Shown here: positions 1-9,274 of the stretch, piece by piece
Layout of the letters: each line of letters starts with the position of its first letter
How positions within the stretch are numbered: position 1 is the first letter of the stretch
DNA from: Nocardia acididurans
GTDB lineage: Bacteria; Actinomycetota; Actinomycetes; Mycobacteriales; Mycobacteriaceae
Assembly: GCF_016741815.1 (NCBI RefSeq)
Contig: NZ_JAERRJ010000004.1
Coordinates: forward strand, 372,001-436,000
Length of the DNA: 64,000 nucleotides
Direction: 5' to 3'
The notes under the pieces: model-generated
Seen by the model: the letters and a program-made list of their open reading frames with translations, nothing else
Database searches by the model: none
What the model was told of the DNA's origin: nothing
Program-made: the position numbers and the translations under genes

Positions 1-64
1 GCGGATCGAACGGGAACGCGGCACGACGACCTAGCCCCGGCCGAACAGGACACCGAACTCGATC
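1..64 (+). repeat. Copy A of an exact 64-bp duplication (other copy 9211-9274)
   Basis: Bases 1-64 are identical to 9211-9274 and diverge at base 65. The repeat may extend left beyond the window. In one frame it encodes the end of a small protein (RIERERGTTT, stop at 32-34), identical to the end of the gene at 9008-9244. In frame 1 it is continuous with the giant toxin. This suggests that the toxin gene and the downstream immunity array have exchanged or duplicated sequence. Confidence 0.9.
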
Positions 65-3000
65 TGCCCGGCCTCGATACGAGTCTGGACCTGCCCGACC
101 CGGATTCGAGTCTCGATCTCCCCGATGTCGATCAGCCCCTCGATCTGCCGGATGTCGACACCAGCCTCGACCTGCCCGGCCTCGACACCGAACCGGTTGC
201 GGCCACCCCGAACCCCGACCGGCCGGACACGCTCACACCACACCTGTCCGACCGCTTCGACCAACTCCGCACGCACGTCACCGATCTCGCGCACGCCTAT
301 CACGACCCGGCCCGAGAGCATGAGCTCCCCGACCTGCGCGCTCGAGCCGGTGAACTGACCGGCGAACTCGGCCTCACCGACCCGGACAACGCCGAAACCC
401 CCTGGCGGCTGTTCAGCGAATTCGATCCGGCGTTCGCCCAATATCTGCACGGCAACCTGGATTTCATGCTGCCCACCGCGGCGGACCTGGAGGCCGCCGC
501 GAAGCCGCGCGAAGGCGATATGTTCTCCCGAGATCCCGAGCGCAGCAATGCGGACGTGGTCGAGAACGGCACGGATACGCCGATGACGATGGAGGCGGTG
601 CAGCAGGTCGCCGACATCCTCGGCTTCGATCTTTCCGATGTCGAGGTGCGGGTCCTGGATCCGGTCGCCGACGCCGACGAGATCCGCTACCTGGATTACC
701 AGGGCGCTGCCGCGGTCACCCGCTGCATCGACGGTTCCATCGAGGTATCCCTGGGCCCGGCGGCCTTCGCCACCGATGAGACGCTGGCCGCTACGCTCGC
801 GCACGAGTACAAGCACGTGGAGCAGTTCCGCGCAGACCCCGAACCGAGCAGTGAGACGCGGCAGGCGCGCGAGGACGAGGCATATGCCGTCGAGGAGGAG
901 GCCGGTGAACAGTTCCGAGAGAACTTCCGAGGATGGGACGGAACCGATTCGGTTCCGAGTGAACGAAGTGTTCACGATCAAACAACGGGGCCTGATGGCG
1001 GTAGCGGTCGGCCACCTGCTGCAGGGCCGGCTGTCGACACCCCTGACACTGCTGGACGAACAGACCAGAGCACCGATCAAGATCCGCGGGATCGATCAAC
1101 TGATCTCGAAAACGGACCCGAGCCTGATCCCGCTGCTGATCGATCAGACCAGCCCGACCAGACCCGCCCGCGGGATGATTCTGGTGAGCCCGCCGCAGGA
1201 CTGAGTCCCGACACCGACACCCCGCCCACCGATACCGAAGGGCCGCAACCGGATACCGACCAATCGGACCCGGTACCACCTGGGATGTATCGCGACGACG
1301 AAGGTCGCCTGCATATGCCCGGCGACCGTTCGGACTCCTACCGCGATCCCGACGGAACCTGGCATCACAACGACGACGATCCGGGAACCAAGCGCGATGC
1401 CGGCTTCAACCTCACCGACGGCAAGCGCTGGATCGAGGACCACCTCACCAAGGTCGAGTTCGATATCGAAGCCGATGTCGGGCCGCCGGTGCCGTACACG
1501 GTCGGCGACTCGGACACCCAGCAGCAGCTGGACCAGCACAAAACCGACGCCGCCCAGCAGGACGTCGACCGCGCGAAGGAAGCCGCCGAGGTCCGGAAAC
1601 TCATGGGCGAGTTCGGGATCCAGAAGATCCACGAGCTCAGCAATGAGAAGCTCGACGCACGCGTGGACGAGATCCAGGAATCGATCGAGAACGACGAAAA
1701 CCTCGACGACGCCCAGAAACTCGAGAAGCTCGAGCGGCTCGAGGATCTCCGCGACCACGCCCGCAAGTACAACGACCTGGGTATCGACAAGGTCAAAACG
1801 TCCAAGGACATGGGCGAACTCGGCGCGATCGACCACGCCACCAACCCGGACGAGCGGCCCGGCGCCGTCCTGGTCACCCCATTCGAGGGAGCCTTCGACG
1901 GCCGCGACACCATCGACGTGGGCGCTCTCGTACCCGACCCCGACGCCACGCCGGACCAGAACGAACCCACCTTCGTGGTCAACGAAGCCAAGGGCGGCGA
2001 GACCGCGCGACTCGGCGGCGCCGACACCGAGCACGGCTACGCGGAGCAGGGCAGCCCGGAGTACCTCGAACGAACCTTGAAGATCGATCAGAACCTGCGC
2101 CGGTTTCTGCTCGAAACGCCGGAGGAGATGCGGGCCCGCGGTATCGATCCGGACAGCCCGGAAGGCCGGGCGCTGATCGAGGCCCGCGAAGCCATCCTGC
2201 GCGCGCACGCCGACGGCACCCTCCGCTTCGAGTACAACAAGGTGCACGTCAAACGGGACGGCACCGTCACTGTCGCACGTTTCGAAATCGACCGAGACGG
2301 TCAGACATTCACGGTCGACATCCTGGGCGGCATCGACAGGGCCGAAGCAGCCGAGATCCTCCGCGCCGCAGCCGAACAGCGACTCGACCAAGAACGCACT
2401 GACGACACCGACAACGACAACGACCGGACCCCCGATCCCGACCCGGCACCCACCTCCGAGCCCCCGGTCCGCCACGGTCCCGACCGGACCGCGCTCGGCG
2501 ACTCCCCCGAAGTCCGGCGCATCTTCGACAACGTCCGCAACGAGGGCGCCCACGATGTCATCGCGCACGGCGACCGCTTCGGCCGCCCCACCGCCGACGG
2601 CGGCTTCGAAATCGATGCCCAGGCAGTCATCGACGCCGTTCGCAACAATCCCAACTACATCCCCGGCACCCCCATCCGCCTGCTGTCCTGCCACAGCGGC
2701 ATCGACATGGGCTGGGCACAGCAGGTCGCGGACGCCCTCGGCGTCGAAGTCACCGCCCCCACCAGCGCGGTCGGCGTCCGAAACTCCCCCGACTCCCCCG
2801 CCGTGCTGCCCGACCACGGCTCCTGGCGCACCTTCCGTCCCACCCCACCGGACGGCGCCACCCCCGCCCCGATCACCCACGACCCGGTCACACAGCCCGA
2901 TGTCCTGCCCTCCGACACCGAAAACCGGGACGGCTGGGACGTTCTCGGGCAGGACCCGCCCGCCGACCCGCCGAATCAAGAATCCCCCGACGATTCCGTA

Positions 3001-6000
3001 CCACCCGACGACTCCGTGCCACCCGACCCGCTTCCGGCGACCCCGGAGGAGATCGAGTCGAAATATGGCATCCCGCAGGAGAACCAGCGCAAGATCCAGG
3101 ACTACGCCGACGAGCACGGCCTGATCATCGACGTTCGACCGACCAATCCGGATGCGGTCCGGCATCTGCGCGACGGCGCGATGCCCAAACCGATGCCCAT
3201 CAAGGACAAGACGGTCAACGACCTCGATATCAAGCTGGGCGCACCGGCCGACGCCAAGGGGCTCGTCGGCCGGTTCGCACCCGGACAGCTTCGGATGCCC
3301 AACACCGACGGCATGACGAAGGCGGAGATCAAGGAGCTGCGCGACCGTCTCGCCGAACGCGAAAAGGATTACGCCGCATACGAAGAGCACATGAACGAGC
3401 TCATCGAGGAAGGCGACTTCCGCGTCACCGACGAGGGCATCGTCGAGGGCCGCGTCGGCGACGAGTACAAACCGATCACCGGCGACCACGACCTGTTCGA
3501 CATCCGCCACGCCGACGGCACCCGCCTCACCCCCGAGGAACTCCAGTTCCACCAGGACAACCTGATCGAAGCCGGCGCGGGCATCCAGCACGGCCCGCAC
3601 CTGTACTGGGAACCCGCCAACGAGTATCAACGGCAACGGAACTTCGAAAAGATCATCAAGGATCACCAGTTCGATTCCGACCCGAACACCAAGCACGAAC
3701 CGCTGGTCCGCTTCCAATCCGAGCAGGACCCCGAAGTCCGCTGGGCCGACAAGGATCTCGACGCCGTCGACCGCGAAATGACCCCGTGGCACATCGGCCC
3801 CGCGCTCGCATCCCTGCGCGCCGATGCCCTGTCCGACGTCGAACAGGCGACCCGCGACCACTTCGACCGCACCGACCCCGACGCCACACCCGACGAACGC
3901 GGACGCCACGAAGCCGACCTGCGCCGCCAGATCGACACCGCCGTCCAGCGCCTCCACGACCTGGCCACCGACCTGGCCAACCACCCCGACTTCGACCACG
4001 CCGCCTACCGCGCCTGGCTCGACCCCAACCTCGACACCCCCTCCGAGCAGGGCACCCCTGCCCACAAACTCGCCACCCTGCGCCAGGAAGCACGCGCCGG
4101 CACCGACCCGGCCGACCTCCTGGCAATGCTGGAAACCCTTGGGGACCACACCGATCCGGACACCGATCGCAACGATGACGACGACGACGGAGGTCTCCCG
4201 GCGCCCATCGAACCGACCGACCCCGACAACGGCCCCACCGACAACAGCGCCACACCGGCGCACGATCCTGCAGAGGTCCGAGATGCTGCGCGGCTCAACA
4301 CCGATGGTCGTGAAGCACTGGCCTCGGACAGCCCGGCGAGTGAACTCTCCAGCACCGATGTCGACCGTATCGAGCGCATCGAGAGCCTCCGCGATCAGCT
4401 CAACCAGCCGGATGCCGACCTCGACGCCATTCGGGCGAAGCTGCGCACCGAGCTAGAACAGGCGGGTGTGCTGCGGGACGGCAAGGACGTCCTGCGCAAC
4501 GACGGACCGGCCATGCAACGCAGAGCGATGATGACCGCCGCCGGACTGGACGTCGACGCATTGGCCGACGACATCGGCCTGCGACGCCCCGAGCCGCCGC
4601 GCACCGACAACGAGGGACTGCCTCTCCGCGGCGAGCACGCCGACCCCGACACGGTCCCACGCCGCGACGTCACCTACGCCGAAGTCGACGCGATCGTGCC
4701 GGACGCGCTGATCCGCGCCCTCGAAAAGTTCGGCGTCAGCAGGGAAGTCGCCGTGCAGTACATCGTCGACAACCACAACGACCGCAGCCGCCAGCGCTAC
4801 CTACCCGACCTCGAGGGCCTGGCCCGCCAGTACGGAATCCCGCACGGCGACGTCCTCGTCATCGACCTGTACACCACCAAGCTCTACTACGAAGAACTGA
4901 ACCGCCGACTGCGCAACGACACTGACGTCGACTCCGTCACCGAATTGCAGCGGGCGGTCAACGAATCCCTGAGCAAGCTCCCCCCGGCCGCGGTGCCCGA
5001 ACTGTTCAGGTCGCTGTCCATCCGTCCATGGGATCTGCCCGCCTTCCTCGCCAAGCACGCGGAGGGCGCCGTCATCGACTGGAACGCGTTCACCTCGGTC
5101 GCCGGTGAGGTCGGCGGGACGTGGTGGGAGCAGCCCGGGGAGAACATCCTGTTCAAAGTCACGGGCGGCGTGGCCCACGACATCTCCGACTTCGCGGACG
5201 GGTTGCACTACAAGGATCCGCCCAATCCCGGCCGGGAACTGCTACTGCCGGCCGGGCAGGTCGTGCGAGTCGAAAGTGTGACCCCGCACGTGCTACCGGA
5301 CGGAACCACGGGCTACATCATCGAACTCCAGGTCGTCGACCCAGCCGTGCCGACAACCACGGAGACCGAGCCGGACACCGATCGCGATGACGACGGGGGC
5401 CTCCCGGCGCCCATCGACCCGACCGCACCCGACAACGGTCCCTCCGACAACAGCGCCACACCGGACACCACCGCGCCCGAGCACTCCGCCCCCGTCGACA
5501 CCACGCTGCCGAAGGACCAGGAGAACCCGAGAACGTCCGAAGACACTCCCCCACAGTCCGATTCGCTTCCGGACTCGCCGAAGCTCGATGACAGCGCTCT
5601 CGACAACGCGGCACTCGACGACGCCACCACCCTGGCCCCGCTCCACAACCAGACCACGGCCGATACGCCAGCCGGACCGGGCACCCCACCGAAAAACATT
5701 GCAGCAGAAGATACTCCGCCCACCACGGACAACACTGCCGCCGACATCGACAGCCCCTCCACGGATACGCCGTCGACCACCCCCGACCCACAACCCGAGG
5801 AAACCGCCGCCGGCGCATCCTTCCACCCCGACCCCACCGACCCCGTCGCCCAGCTCGCCCGCCAGGTCCAACCCGACCCGGACCGCTACTCCGTCGACGC
5901 CCACGTGGACGCCGACGGCAACTTCCGCATCGGCGACCACGTCTACACCCCCAAGGAATTCGCCCGCCTACTCCGCAACAGCAACTGGGACGGCCGCACC

Positions 6001-6831
6001 CCCATCCGCCTCATCGGCTGCGACGCCTCCACCAACGGAGCCGCCACCCAACTGGCCCGCCACCTCGGCGTAGACGTCCTCGCCCCCACCAAACCCGCCT
6101 GGACCGACTCCCGCGGCCGAGTCTTCACCAGCTCCACCGAAATCGGCCCCGACGGCAACCGCCGCCCCCGCATCCCACCCGACGGCCACTGGAACACCCA
6201 CCACCCCAACGGCACCACCACCCAGGCCACCGAAGACGGCTTCGTACCCGGAACCCGACCGGAGGACCACCACAATCTCGACCCGAACGACGCATGGTCC
6301 AGGGACGCCGCATCGGATGCTGAACTGCGCGCAGCCCTGGACACCTACGAAGCGCTTGGTGATACCCCGCCCAGGGTGAGACTCGCCGAGAACGACGCTG
6401 CACACGAGTCACAAGGCGCGCACACACTCGAACGCCACGGCCCGAGCATCCCGTTGGAACGGCACTCCGCCCCACCCGGGGAGCGGACCGTCGAAGGTAG
6501 GATCTTCGGCGACCCACCGTGGAGCAACGCACAAAACTGGTCTTATCGTTGGACTGACGCAGCCACGATGAACCGCACACTCAACGATCACATTCAGGCC
6601 AATTGGGAAGCAATTCGCACCGAGCTCGCACTTGCAGGTGATTACAAGGCTACCTTCAATGCCGGGCATTTGACTGGGGAAGGATTCCTGAATGGAGGCC
6701 AGTACGGATTCGGGGAAAGATCGTCACATTACGCCCAAACCAGCCAAGTCAAGCTAGTTCTCAAACTAATCCCGGGCAATCCGCCAACTTTCATGGTCCT
6801 CACCTCGTTCCCGGCCGGAAAGATCGAATAA
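1..6831 (+). CDS. Giant multi-domain polymorphic toxin, 5' end outside window
   Basis: The frame is open from base 1 to a TAA at 6829-6831, so the start lies upstream or before the first ATG (466). Modules in order: an acidic repeat with an LDLP core (58-190); a zincin-like HEYKH (802-816); a nuclease-like module with E and K of a VNEAKGG motif at 1984 and 1990 (about 1770-2350); a caspase/C80-like module with His 2566 and Cys 2689; an edema-factor/ExoY-like cyclase module (3040-3830) with the D-x-D of GDHDLF at 3484-3492 and a downstream QHGPH; an ADP-ribosyltransferase module with Arg 5008, FTS 5089-5097 and Glu 5236; a second C80-like module (His 5902, Cys 6019); and an RNase A-like CdiA-CT tip (6385-6828; His 6421 and 6436, Thr 6802 in LTSFP). 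Asp/Pro/Thr linkers join them. The last ~330 bp look AT-richer than the rest, as in a swapped tip. The immunity candidate starts 10 bp downstream. Module calls rest on motifs, not searches; export route is unknown. Confidence 0.85.
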   Translation, partial: ADRTGTRHDDLAPAEQDTELDLPGLDTSLDLPDPDSSLDLPDVDQPLDLPDVDTSLDLPGLDTEPVAATPNPDRPDTLTPHLSDRFDQLRTHVTDLAHAYHDPAREHELPDLRARAGELTGELGLTDPDNAETPWRLFSEFDPAFAQYLHGNLDFMLPTAADLEAAAKPREGDMFSRDPERSNADVVENGTDTPMTMEAVQQVADILGFDLSDVEVRVLDPVADADEIRYLDYQGAAAVTRCIDGSIEVSLGPAAFATDETLAATLAHEYKHVEQFRADPEPSSETRQAREDEAYAVEEEAGEQFRENFRGWDGTDSVPSERSVHDQTTGPDGGSGRPPAAGPAVDTPDTAGRTDQSTDQDPRDRSTDLENGPEPDPAADRSDQPDQTRPRDDSGEPAAGLSPDTDTPPTDTEGPQPDTDQSDPVPPGMYRDDEGRLHMPGDRSDSYRDPDGTWHHNDDDPGTKRDAGFNLTDGKRWIEDHLTKVEFDIEADVGPPVPYTVGDSDTQQQLDQHKTDAAQQDVDRAKEAAEVRKLMGEFGIQKIHELSNEKLDARVDEIQESIENDENLDDAQKLEKLERLEDLRDHARKYNDLGIDKVKTSKDMGELGAIDHATNPDERPGAVLVTPFEGAFDGRDTIDVGALVPDPDATPDQNEPTFVVNEAKGGETARLGGADTEHGYAEQGSPEYLERTLKIDQNLRRFLLETPEEMRARGIDPDSPEGRALIEAREAILRAHADGTLRFEYNKVHVKRDGTVTVARFEIDRDGQTFTVDILGGIDRAEAAEILRAAAEQRLDQERTDDTDNDNDRTPDPDPAPTSEPPVRHGPDRTALGDSPEVRRIFDNVRNEGAHDVIAHGDRFGRPTADGGFEIDAQAVIDAVRNNPNYIPGTPIRLLSCHSGIDMGWAQQVADALGVEVTAPTSAVGVRNSPDSPAVLPDHGSWRTFRPTPPDGATPAPITHDPVTQPDVLPSDTENRDGWDVLGQDPPADPPNQESPDDSVPPDDSVPPDPLPATPEEIESKYGIPQENQRKIQDYADEHGLIIDVRPTNPDAVRHLRDGAMPKPMPIKDKTVNDLDIKLGAPADAKGLVGRFAPGQLRMPNTDGMTKAEIKELRDRLAEREKDYAAYEEHMNELIEEGDFRVTDEGIVEGRVGDEYKPITGDHDLFDIRHADGTRLTPEELQFHQDNLIEAGAGIQHGPHLYWEPANEYQRQRNFEKIIKDHQFDSDPNTKHEPLVRFQSEQDPEVRWADKDLDAVDREMTPWHIGPALASLRADALSDVEQATRDHFDRTDPDATPDERGRHEADLRRQIDTAVQRLHDLATDLANHPDFDHAAYRAWLDPNLDTPSEQGTPAHKLATLRQEARAGTDPADLLAMLETLGDHTDPDTDRNDDDDDGGLPAPIEPTDPDNGPTDNSATPAHDPAEVRDAARLNTDGREALASDSPASELSSTDVDRIERIESLRDQLNQPDADLDAIRAKLRTELEQAGVLRDGKDVLRNDGPAMQRRAMMTAAGLDVDALADDIGLRRPEPPRTDNEGLPLRGEHADPDTVPRRDVTYAEVDAIVPDALIRALEKFGVSREVAVQYIVDNHNDRSRQRYLPDLEGLARQYGIPHGDVLVIDLYTTKLYYEELNRRLRNDTDVDSVTELQRAVNESLSKLPPAAVPELFRSLSIRPWDLPAFLAKHAEGAVIDWNAFTSVAGEVGGTWWEQPGENILFKVTGGVAHDISDFADGLHYKDPPNPGRELLLPAGQVVRVESVTPHVLPDGTTGYIIELQVVDPAVPTTTETEPDTDRDDDGGLPAPIDPTAPDNGPSDNSATPDTTAPEHSAPVDTTLPKDQENPRTSEDTPPQSDSLPDSPKLDDSALDNAALDDATTLAPLHNQTTADTPAGPGTPPKNIAAEDTPPTTDNTAADIDSPSTDTPSTTPDPQPEETAAGASFHPDPTDPVAQLARQVQPDPDRYSVDAHVDADGNFRIGDHVYTPKEFARLLRNSNWDGRTPIRLIGCDASTNGAATQLARHLGVDVLAPTKPAWTDSRGRVFTSSTEIGPDGNRRPRIPPDGHWNTHHPNGTTTQATEDGFVPGTRPEDHHNLDPNDAWSRDAASDAELRAALDTYEALGDTPPRVRLAENDAAHESQGAHTLERHGPSIPLERHSAPPGERTVEGRIFGDPPWSNAQNWSYRWTDAATMNRTLNDHIQANWEAIRTELALAGDYKATFNAGHLTGEGFLNGGQYGFGERSSHYAQTSQVKLVLKLIPGNPPTFMVLTSFPAGKIE

Positions 6832-6841
6832 ACTGACCATC

Positions 6842-7186
6842 ATGGAGATTCCTGAACCGCTACGTAGGCGGCTGAACCAACCACCGCCACCGGCAATCGA
6901 TCAGGTTCGTGGTTTCCTGGGAGGGTATGTCGCCGACTGCGACGGACTACACGAGGTGCGTGAGCAGATGGCATCGCTCGCTCAGATCAGGGTGCGGACC
7001 GTGCGAGGCTATGCCGAGGCCATCGATACGCTTCTCGCCACGCCTCAACCACAAGGAACCCTGCGTGACATGGTCGCCTGGGACGGCAACTGGGTGCTCG
7101 ACGACCCCACCTCCGACGAGGCCGCCGCTGCCTGGTTACGCGACCTCGCCGCACTGATCCGCAGCACACTCGACGAAACTACATGA
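6842..7186 (+). CDS. Probable cognate immunity protein for the RNase A-like toxin tip
   Basis: A 114-residue cytosolic protein with no signal peptide or membrane segment. It starts with ATG 10 bp after the toxin stop, the usual position for an immunity gene, and is mostly helical with WDGNWVL near residue 80. A clear paralogue lies at 9371-9706, starting with the same MEIPEPLR and sharing ADCDGLHEVREQM. I do not recognise the family with certainty; it may belong with CdiI-type immunity proteins. The immunity role is inferred from position and duplication: it would bind and block the C-terminal RNase-like domain in the producing cell and its kin. Confidence 0.65.
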   Translation: MEIPEPLRRRLNQPPPPAIDQVRGFLGGYVADCDGLHEVREQMASLAQIRVRTVRGYAEAIDTLLATPQPQGTLRDMVAWDGNWVLDDPTSDEAAAAWLRDLAALIRSTLDETT

Positions 7187-7293
7187 TCCGGCACCATCAA
7201 TAAGGCGACTAGCTACGCCGGAGGGCCGACGTCAGTACACAAGGTTCTCCGGCCGGGCAGAAATGGGTCGGCGCATGGTTCGACGGGATTGGG

Positions 7294-7848
7294 ATGAGCA
7301 TGACGGACGCGGCGAGCGCTGCAGAGCTTGTGCGACAGGTCCTCGACGACACAGTCGACAAGGGCTGGCGTGCCGAATTTGCGCGCGGGGCCACCGACGA
7401 TGAAATCGACCAGATGGTGGCACGACAGAACGCAAAAGGCGTGCCCGCCGCCTTCAGGGAAGTACTCAGAATTATGGGAAGCGGATCATCTCCCTGGTTC
7501 ATGGGAACGGGTTTCGGAGTATTTCTCGATGGTGAAGACAAGACCGTCGCTCTGATTTCAATCGAATACGCGGAGTCCGAAGTCGGCCTGCGCGATCCTG
7601 ACGGAATGCTGGTGATCGCCGAAGCCGAAGCGAACTTCCTCGTCATCGATGGAGCCGACCTCCATCAGCCGAATCTTCCGGTCTGGGTGATAACCGACGG
7701 CAACGAAGTTAAGAAGGTGGCTGACTCGGTGATCGACTGGTTTGACCGCAGCGCCAAGAACCTGCTCGGTTTCAAGGCAACCCTCGCACGACGGAGAGAA
7801 CGCGGGCACCCCGATCCCCTGCGTGAGGAAGACTTCCGGTGGGAATGA
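7294..7848 (+). CDS. SUKH (SMI1/KNR4-like) immunity-type protein
   Basis: A 184-residue soluble protein; starts at 7294 and 7300 are both possible. The N-terminal half has the SMI1/KNR4 pattern: an acidic helix with a TDDEID segment, then VPAAFREVLRIMG followed by a glycine/serine loop and a hydrophobic strand. SUKH proteins are among the commonest immunity families of bacterial polymorphic toxins and bind varied nuclease and deaminase domains. It lies 107 bp after the first immunity gene in a block of unlike small genes, so it is probably an orphan immunity protein against a toxin tip now lost or carried by other strains. Base composition is less GC-rich than the toxin. Confidence 0.7.
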   Translation: MSMTDAASAAELVRQVLDDTVDKGWRAEFARGATDDEIDQMVARQNAKGVPAAFREVLRIMGSGSSPWFMGTGFGVFLDGEDKTVALISIEYAESEVGLRDPDGMLVIAEAEANFLVIDGADLHQPNLPVWVITDGNEVKKVADSVIDWFDRSAKNLLGFKATLARRRERGHPDPLREEDFRWE

Positions 7849-7947
7849 ACCGACAGAAGCTACCCGATAATGCTCACGAAGCGATGCGGGTGGGTTGGAC
7901 GTTTAGGATCGGGTAGAGGCTGGGCAGGACGGGAAGGTGGATTCACG

Positions 7948-8328
7948 GTGAGTGGTTCGGGGGCGGCACCGCGGTTGGCCCGGGTGTATGACGGACGGGA
8001 TGCACAGGGCCGGCCGTTCGCTGAGCGGGCAGAGGTGCCGCCAGAGGCGCTCGAATCAGTGCTCGTGTACTTGGAGTCGGCCCCCGTGGTGCTGGCGGCG
8101 CGGAGCTTCGATACCGACGAGTTCGCGCCCGGCGATCGGGATGTGCCACTGAACTTTCGGACCGACGGGGTGTGGATCTGGGCCGGGGCGGTGCCACACT
8201 ACTTGCGCAAGCACGCACTGCCGCCGGAGCCGGAGTTGCTTCGGCATATTTCCGAACGCGAGTTCCAGATTGGTGAGGTAGGCGAGGACACCTTGGATCT
8301 GGCGGTGCGGGTTATTACAGGCCCTTGA
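7948..8328 (+). CDS. Conserved small protein of the immunity array, family unknown
   Basis: A GTG start at 7948, with a G-rich Shine-Dalgarno stretch (GGGAAGG) upstream, gives 126 residues; the frame is open further upstream to 7870, but that part is not protein-like. The protein has a central DGVWIW segment followed by a PHYLRKHAL helix. The same layout (DGEWIW, then VHYL) occurs in the protein at 11641-12051, so the two are diverged members of one family. No catalytic motif, signal peptide or membrane segment is visible. An immunity or accessory role is inferred only from its place among immunity genes. Confidence 0.6.
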   Translation: MSGSGAAPRLARVYDGRDAQGRPFAERAEVPPEALESVLVYLESAPVVLAARSFDTDEFAPGDRDVPLNFRTDGVWIWAGAVPHYLRKHALPPEPELLRHISEREFQIGEVGEDTLDLAVRVITGP

Positions 8329-8479
8329 GCGATGCCCCCGGCGGCGACGTATCGCAGCGATCCGCGCCTTCGACGTGCCGGCCGACGCCAGCGCACCCGA
8401 AAAGGACAGCGCCCTGGCGGTTCTCGACCGGTCGGCCGCTACCACGCCAGGATTAGTAGCAGGAAGAGGAGAGCCGTAT

Positions 8480-8878
8480 ATGACGTCGGAAGACATGGTG
8501 CCCGATCGGGTGCGAGACATCTTTGTCAGGACCTTGACTCCGGGGACCACCCACATCGCCGCGTTCCCGGATCCGCTGCCCCTGGGGGTCCGGATCGGTT
8601 TGGTCGCACCGGAAGGCTCCTCACGCGAGCGGATTCGGGTCCGCGCCGAGCACGACGAGACCGGCTACTACCTCGACTTCTACCAGGAGAGCAACGACGG
8701 GGAAACCTCCTCGCACTACCGGATCCGTGAGGATGGCTCGATCACGCCGCTGGAGAACCTCATCCTGCTGCACCAGCACTTCGCTGACCCCGAACAGGCC
8801 AGGCAAGAGCGGGAGCGCCGCGCCGCCCACAACAAGCAGGTCATAGAAATCCTGAAGGCGAAGGATCTGTACATGTGA
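8480..8878 (+). CDS. Hypothetical protein in the immunity array
   Basis: 132 residues from the ATG at 8480, which follows a strong purine Shine-Dalgarno (AGGAAGAGGA). An in-frame start at 8375 is less likely. The N-terminal half looks like alternating strands (GTTHIAAFPDPLP, then YYLDFYQE). The C-terminal half is a charged helix beginning ADPEQARQERERR. A damaged copy of that helix is found at 9275-9352, so a second copy once existed nearby. I do not recognise the family; an immunity role is inferred from context. Confidence 0.55.
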   Translation: MTSEDMVPDRVRDIFVRTLTPGTTHIAAFPDPLPLGVRIGLVAPEGSSRERIRVRAEHDETGYYLDFYQESNDGETSSHYRIREDGSITPLENLILLHQHFADPEQARQERERRAAHNKQVIEILKAKDLYM

Positions 8879-9007
8879 TTCAGCGCCATAACAACCGGCG
8901 CGTCCGCACCTGCCCGCTCGACCGACAAGCGGCAACAGTGGTTCGTGCTTGGGTTACCGAAGGCGGGATGCTGGTCGCACCCGAAGAGGATTTGCGAGGG
9001 GTGGACT

Positions 9008-9244
9008 TTGCCGATCAGCCCGGAAGAGATGGAACGGATAGCACGAGAAGTGCTCGGCCCGACCATGAGTCAGCTGTCCGACGACCCGGAGATCAGGGCC
9101 GCATGGGCCCGGAAGTTGGAGATGCTGGAAGAGATGGAAGCCAAGGGCCGCAAACCAGCCACCGAGGAACAGATCAAGATCTGGCAGGCGTGGGGCGAGT
9201 CGGAGATCCGGCGGATCGAACGGGAACGCGGCACGACGACCTAG
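9008..9244 (+). CDS. Small helical protein, 3' end duplicated at window start
   Basis: A 78-residue helical, highly charged protein. The TTG at 9008 is chosen because GAGGGG lies five bases upstream; the ATG at 9029 is the alternative and the open frame reaches 8945. It has a clear coding pattern (EEMERIAREVLG, then DPEIRAAWARKLEMLEEME) and ends RIERERGTTT. That end is identical to the sequence at 1-34, which implies a paralogue just upstream of the window. Function unknown. It may be an immunity protein or a remnant of one. Confidence 0.5.
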   Translation: MPISPEEMERIAREVLGPTMSQLSDDPEIRAAWARKLEMLEEMEAKGRKPATEEQIKIWQAWGESEIRRIERERGTTT

Positions 9245-9274
9245 CCCCGGCCGAACAGGACACCGAACTCGATC
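9211..9274 (+). repeat. Copy B of the exact 64-bp duplication
   Basis: Identical to bases 1-64. It covers the last 34 bases of the small gene ending at 9244 and the following 30 bases. After 9274 the sequence switches abruptly to a fragment resembling the tail of the gene at 8480-8878, so 9274/9275 looks like a recombination junction. Confidence 0.9.

Noticed and set aside
1144..4263. Very long - strand open frame opposite the first toxin (over 1,000 codons)
   Set aside because: It is the antisense of a GC-rich coding frame, and its Val/Gly/Arg-rich product has no domain. The + strand frame carries clear enzyme motifs.
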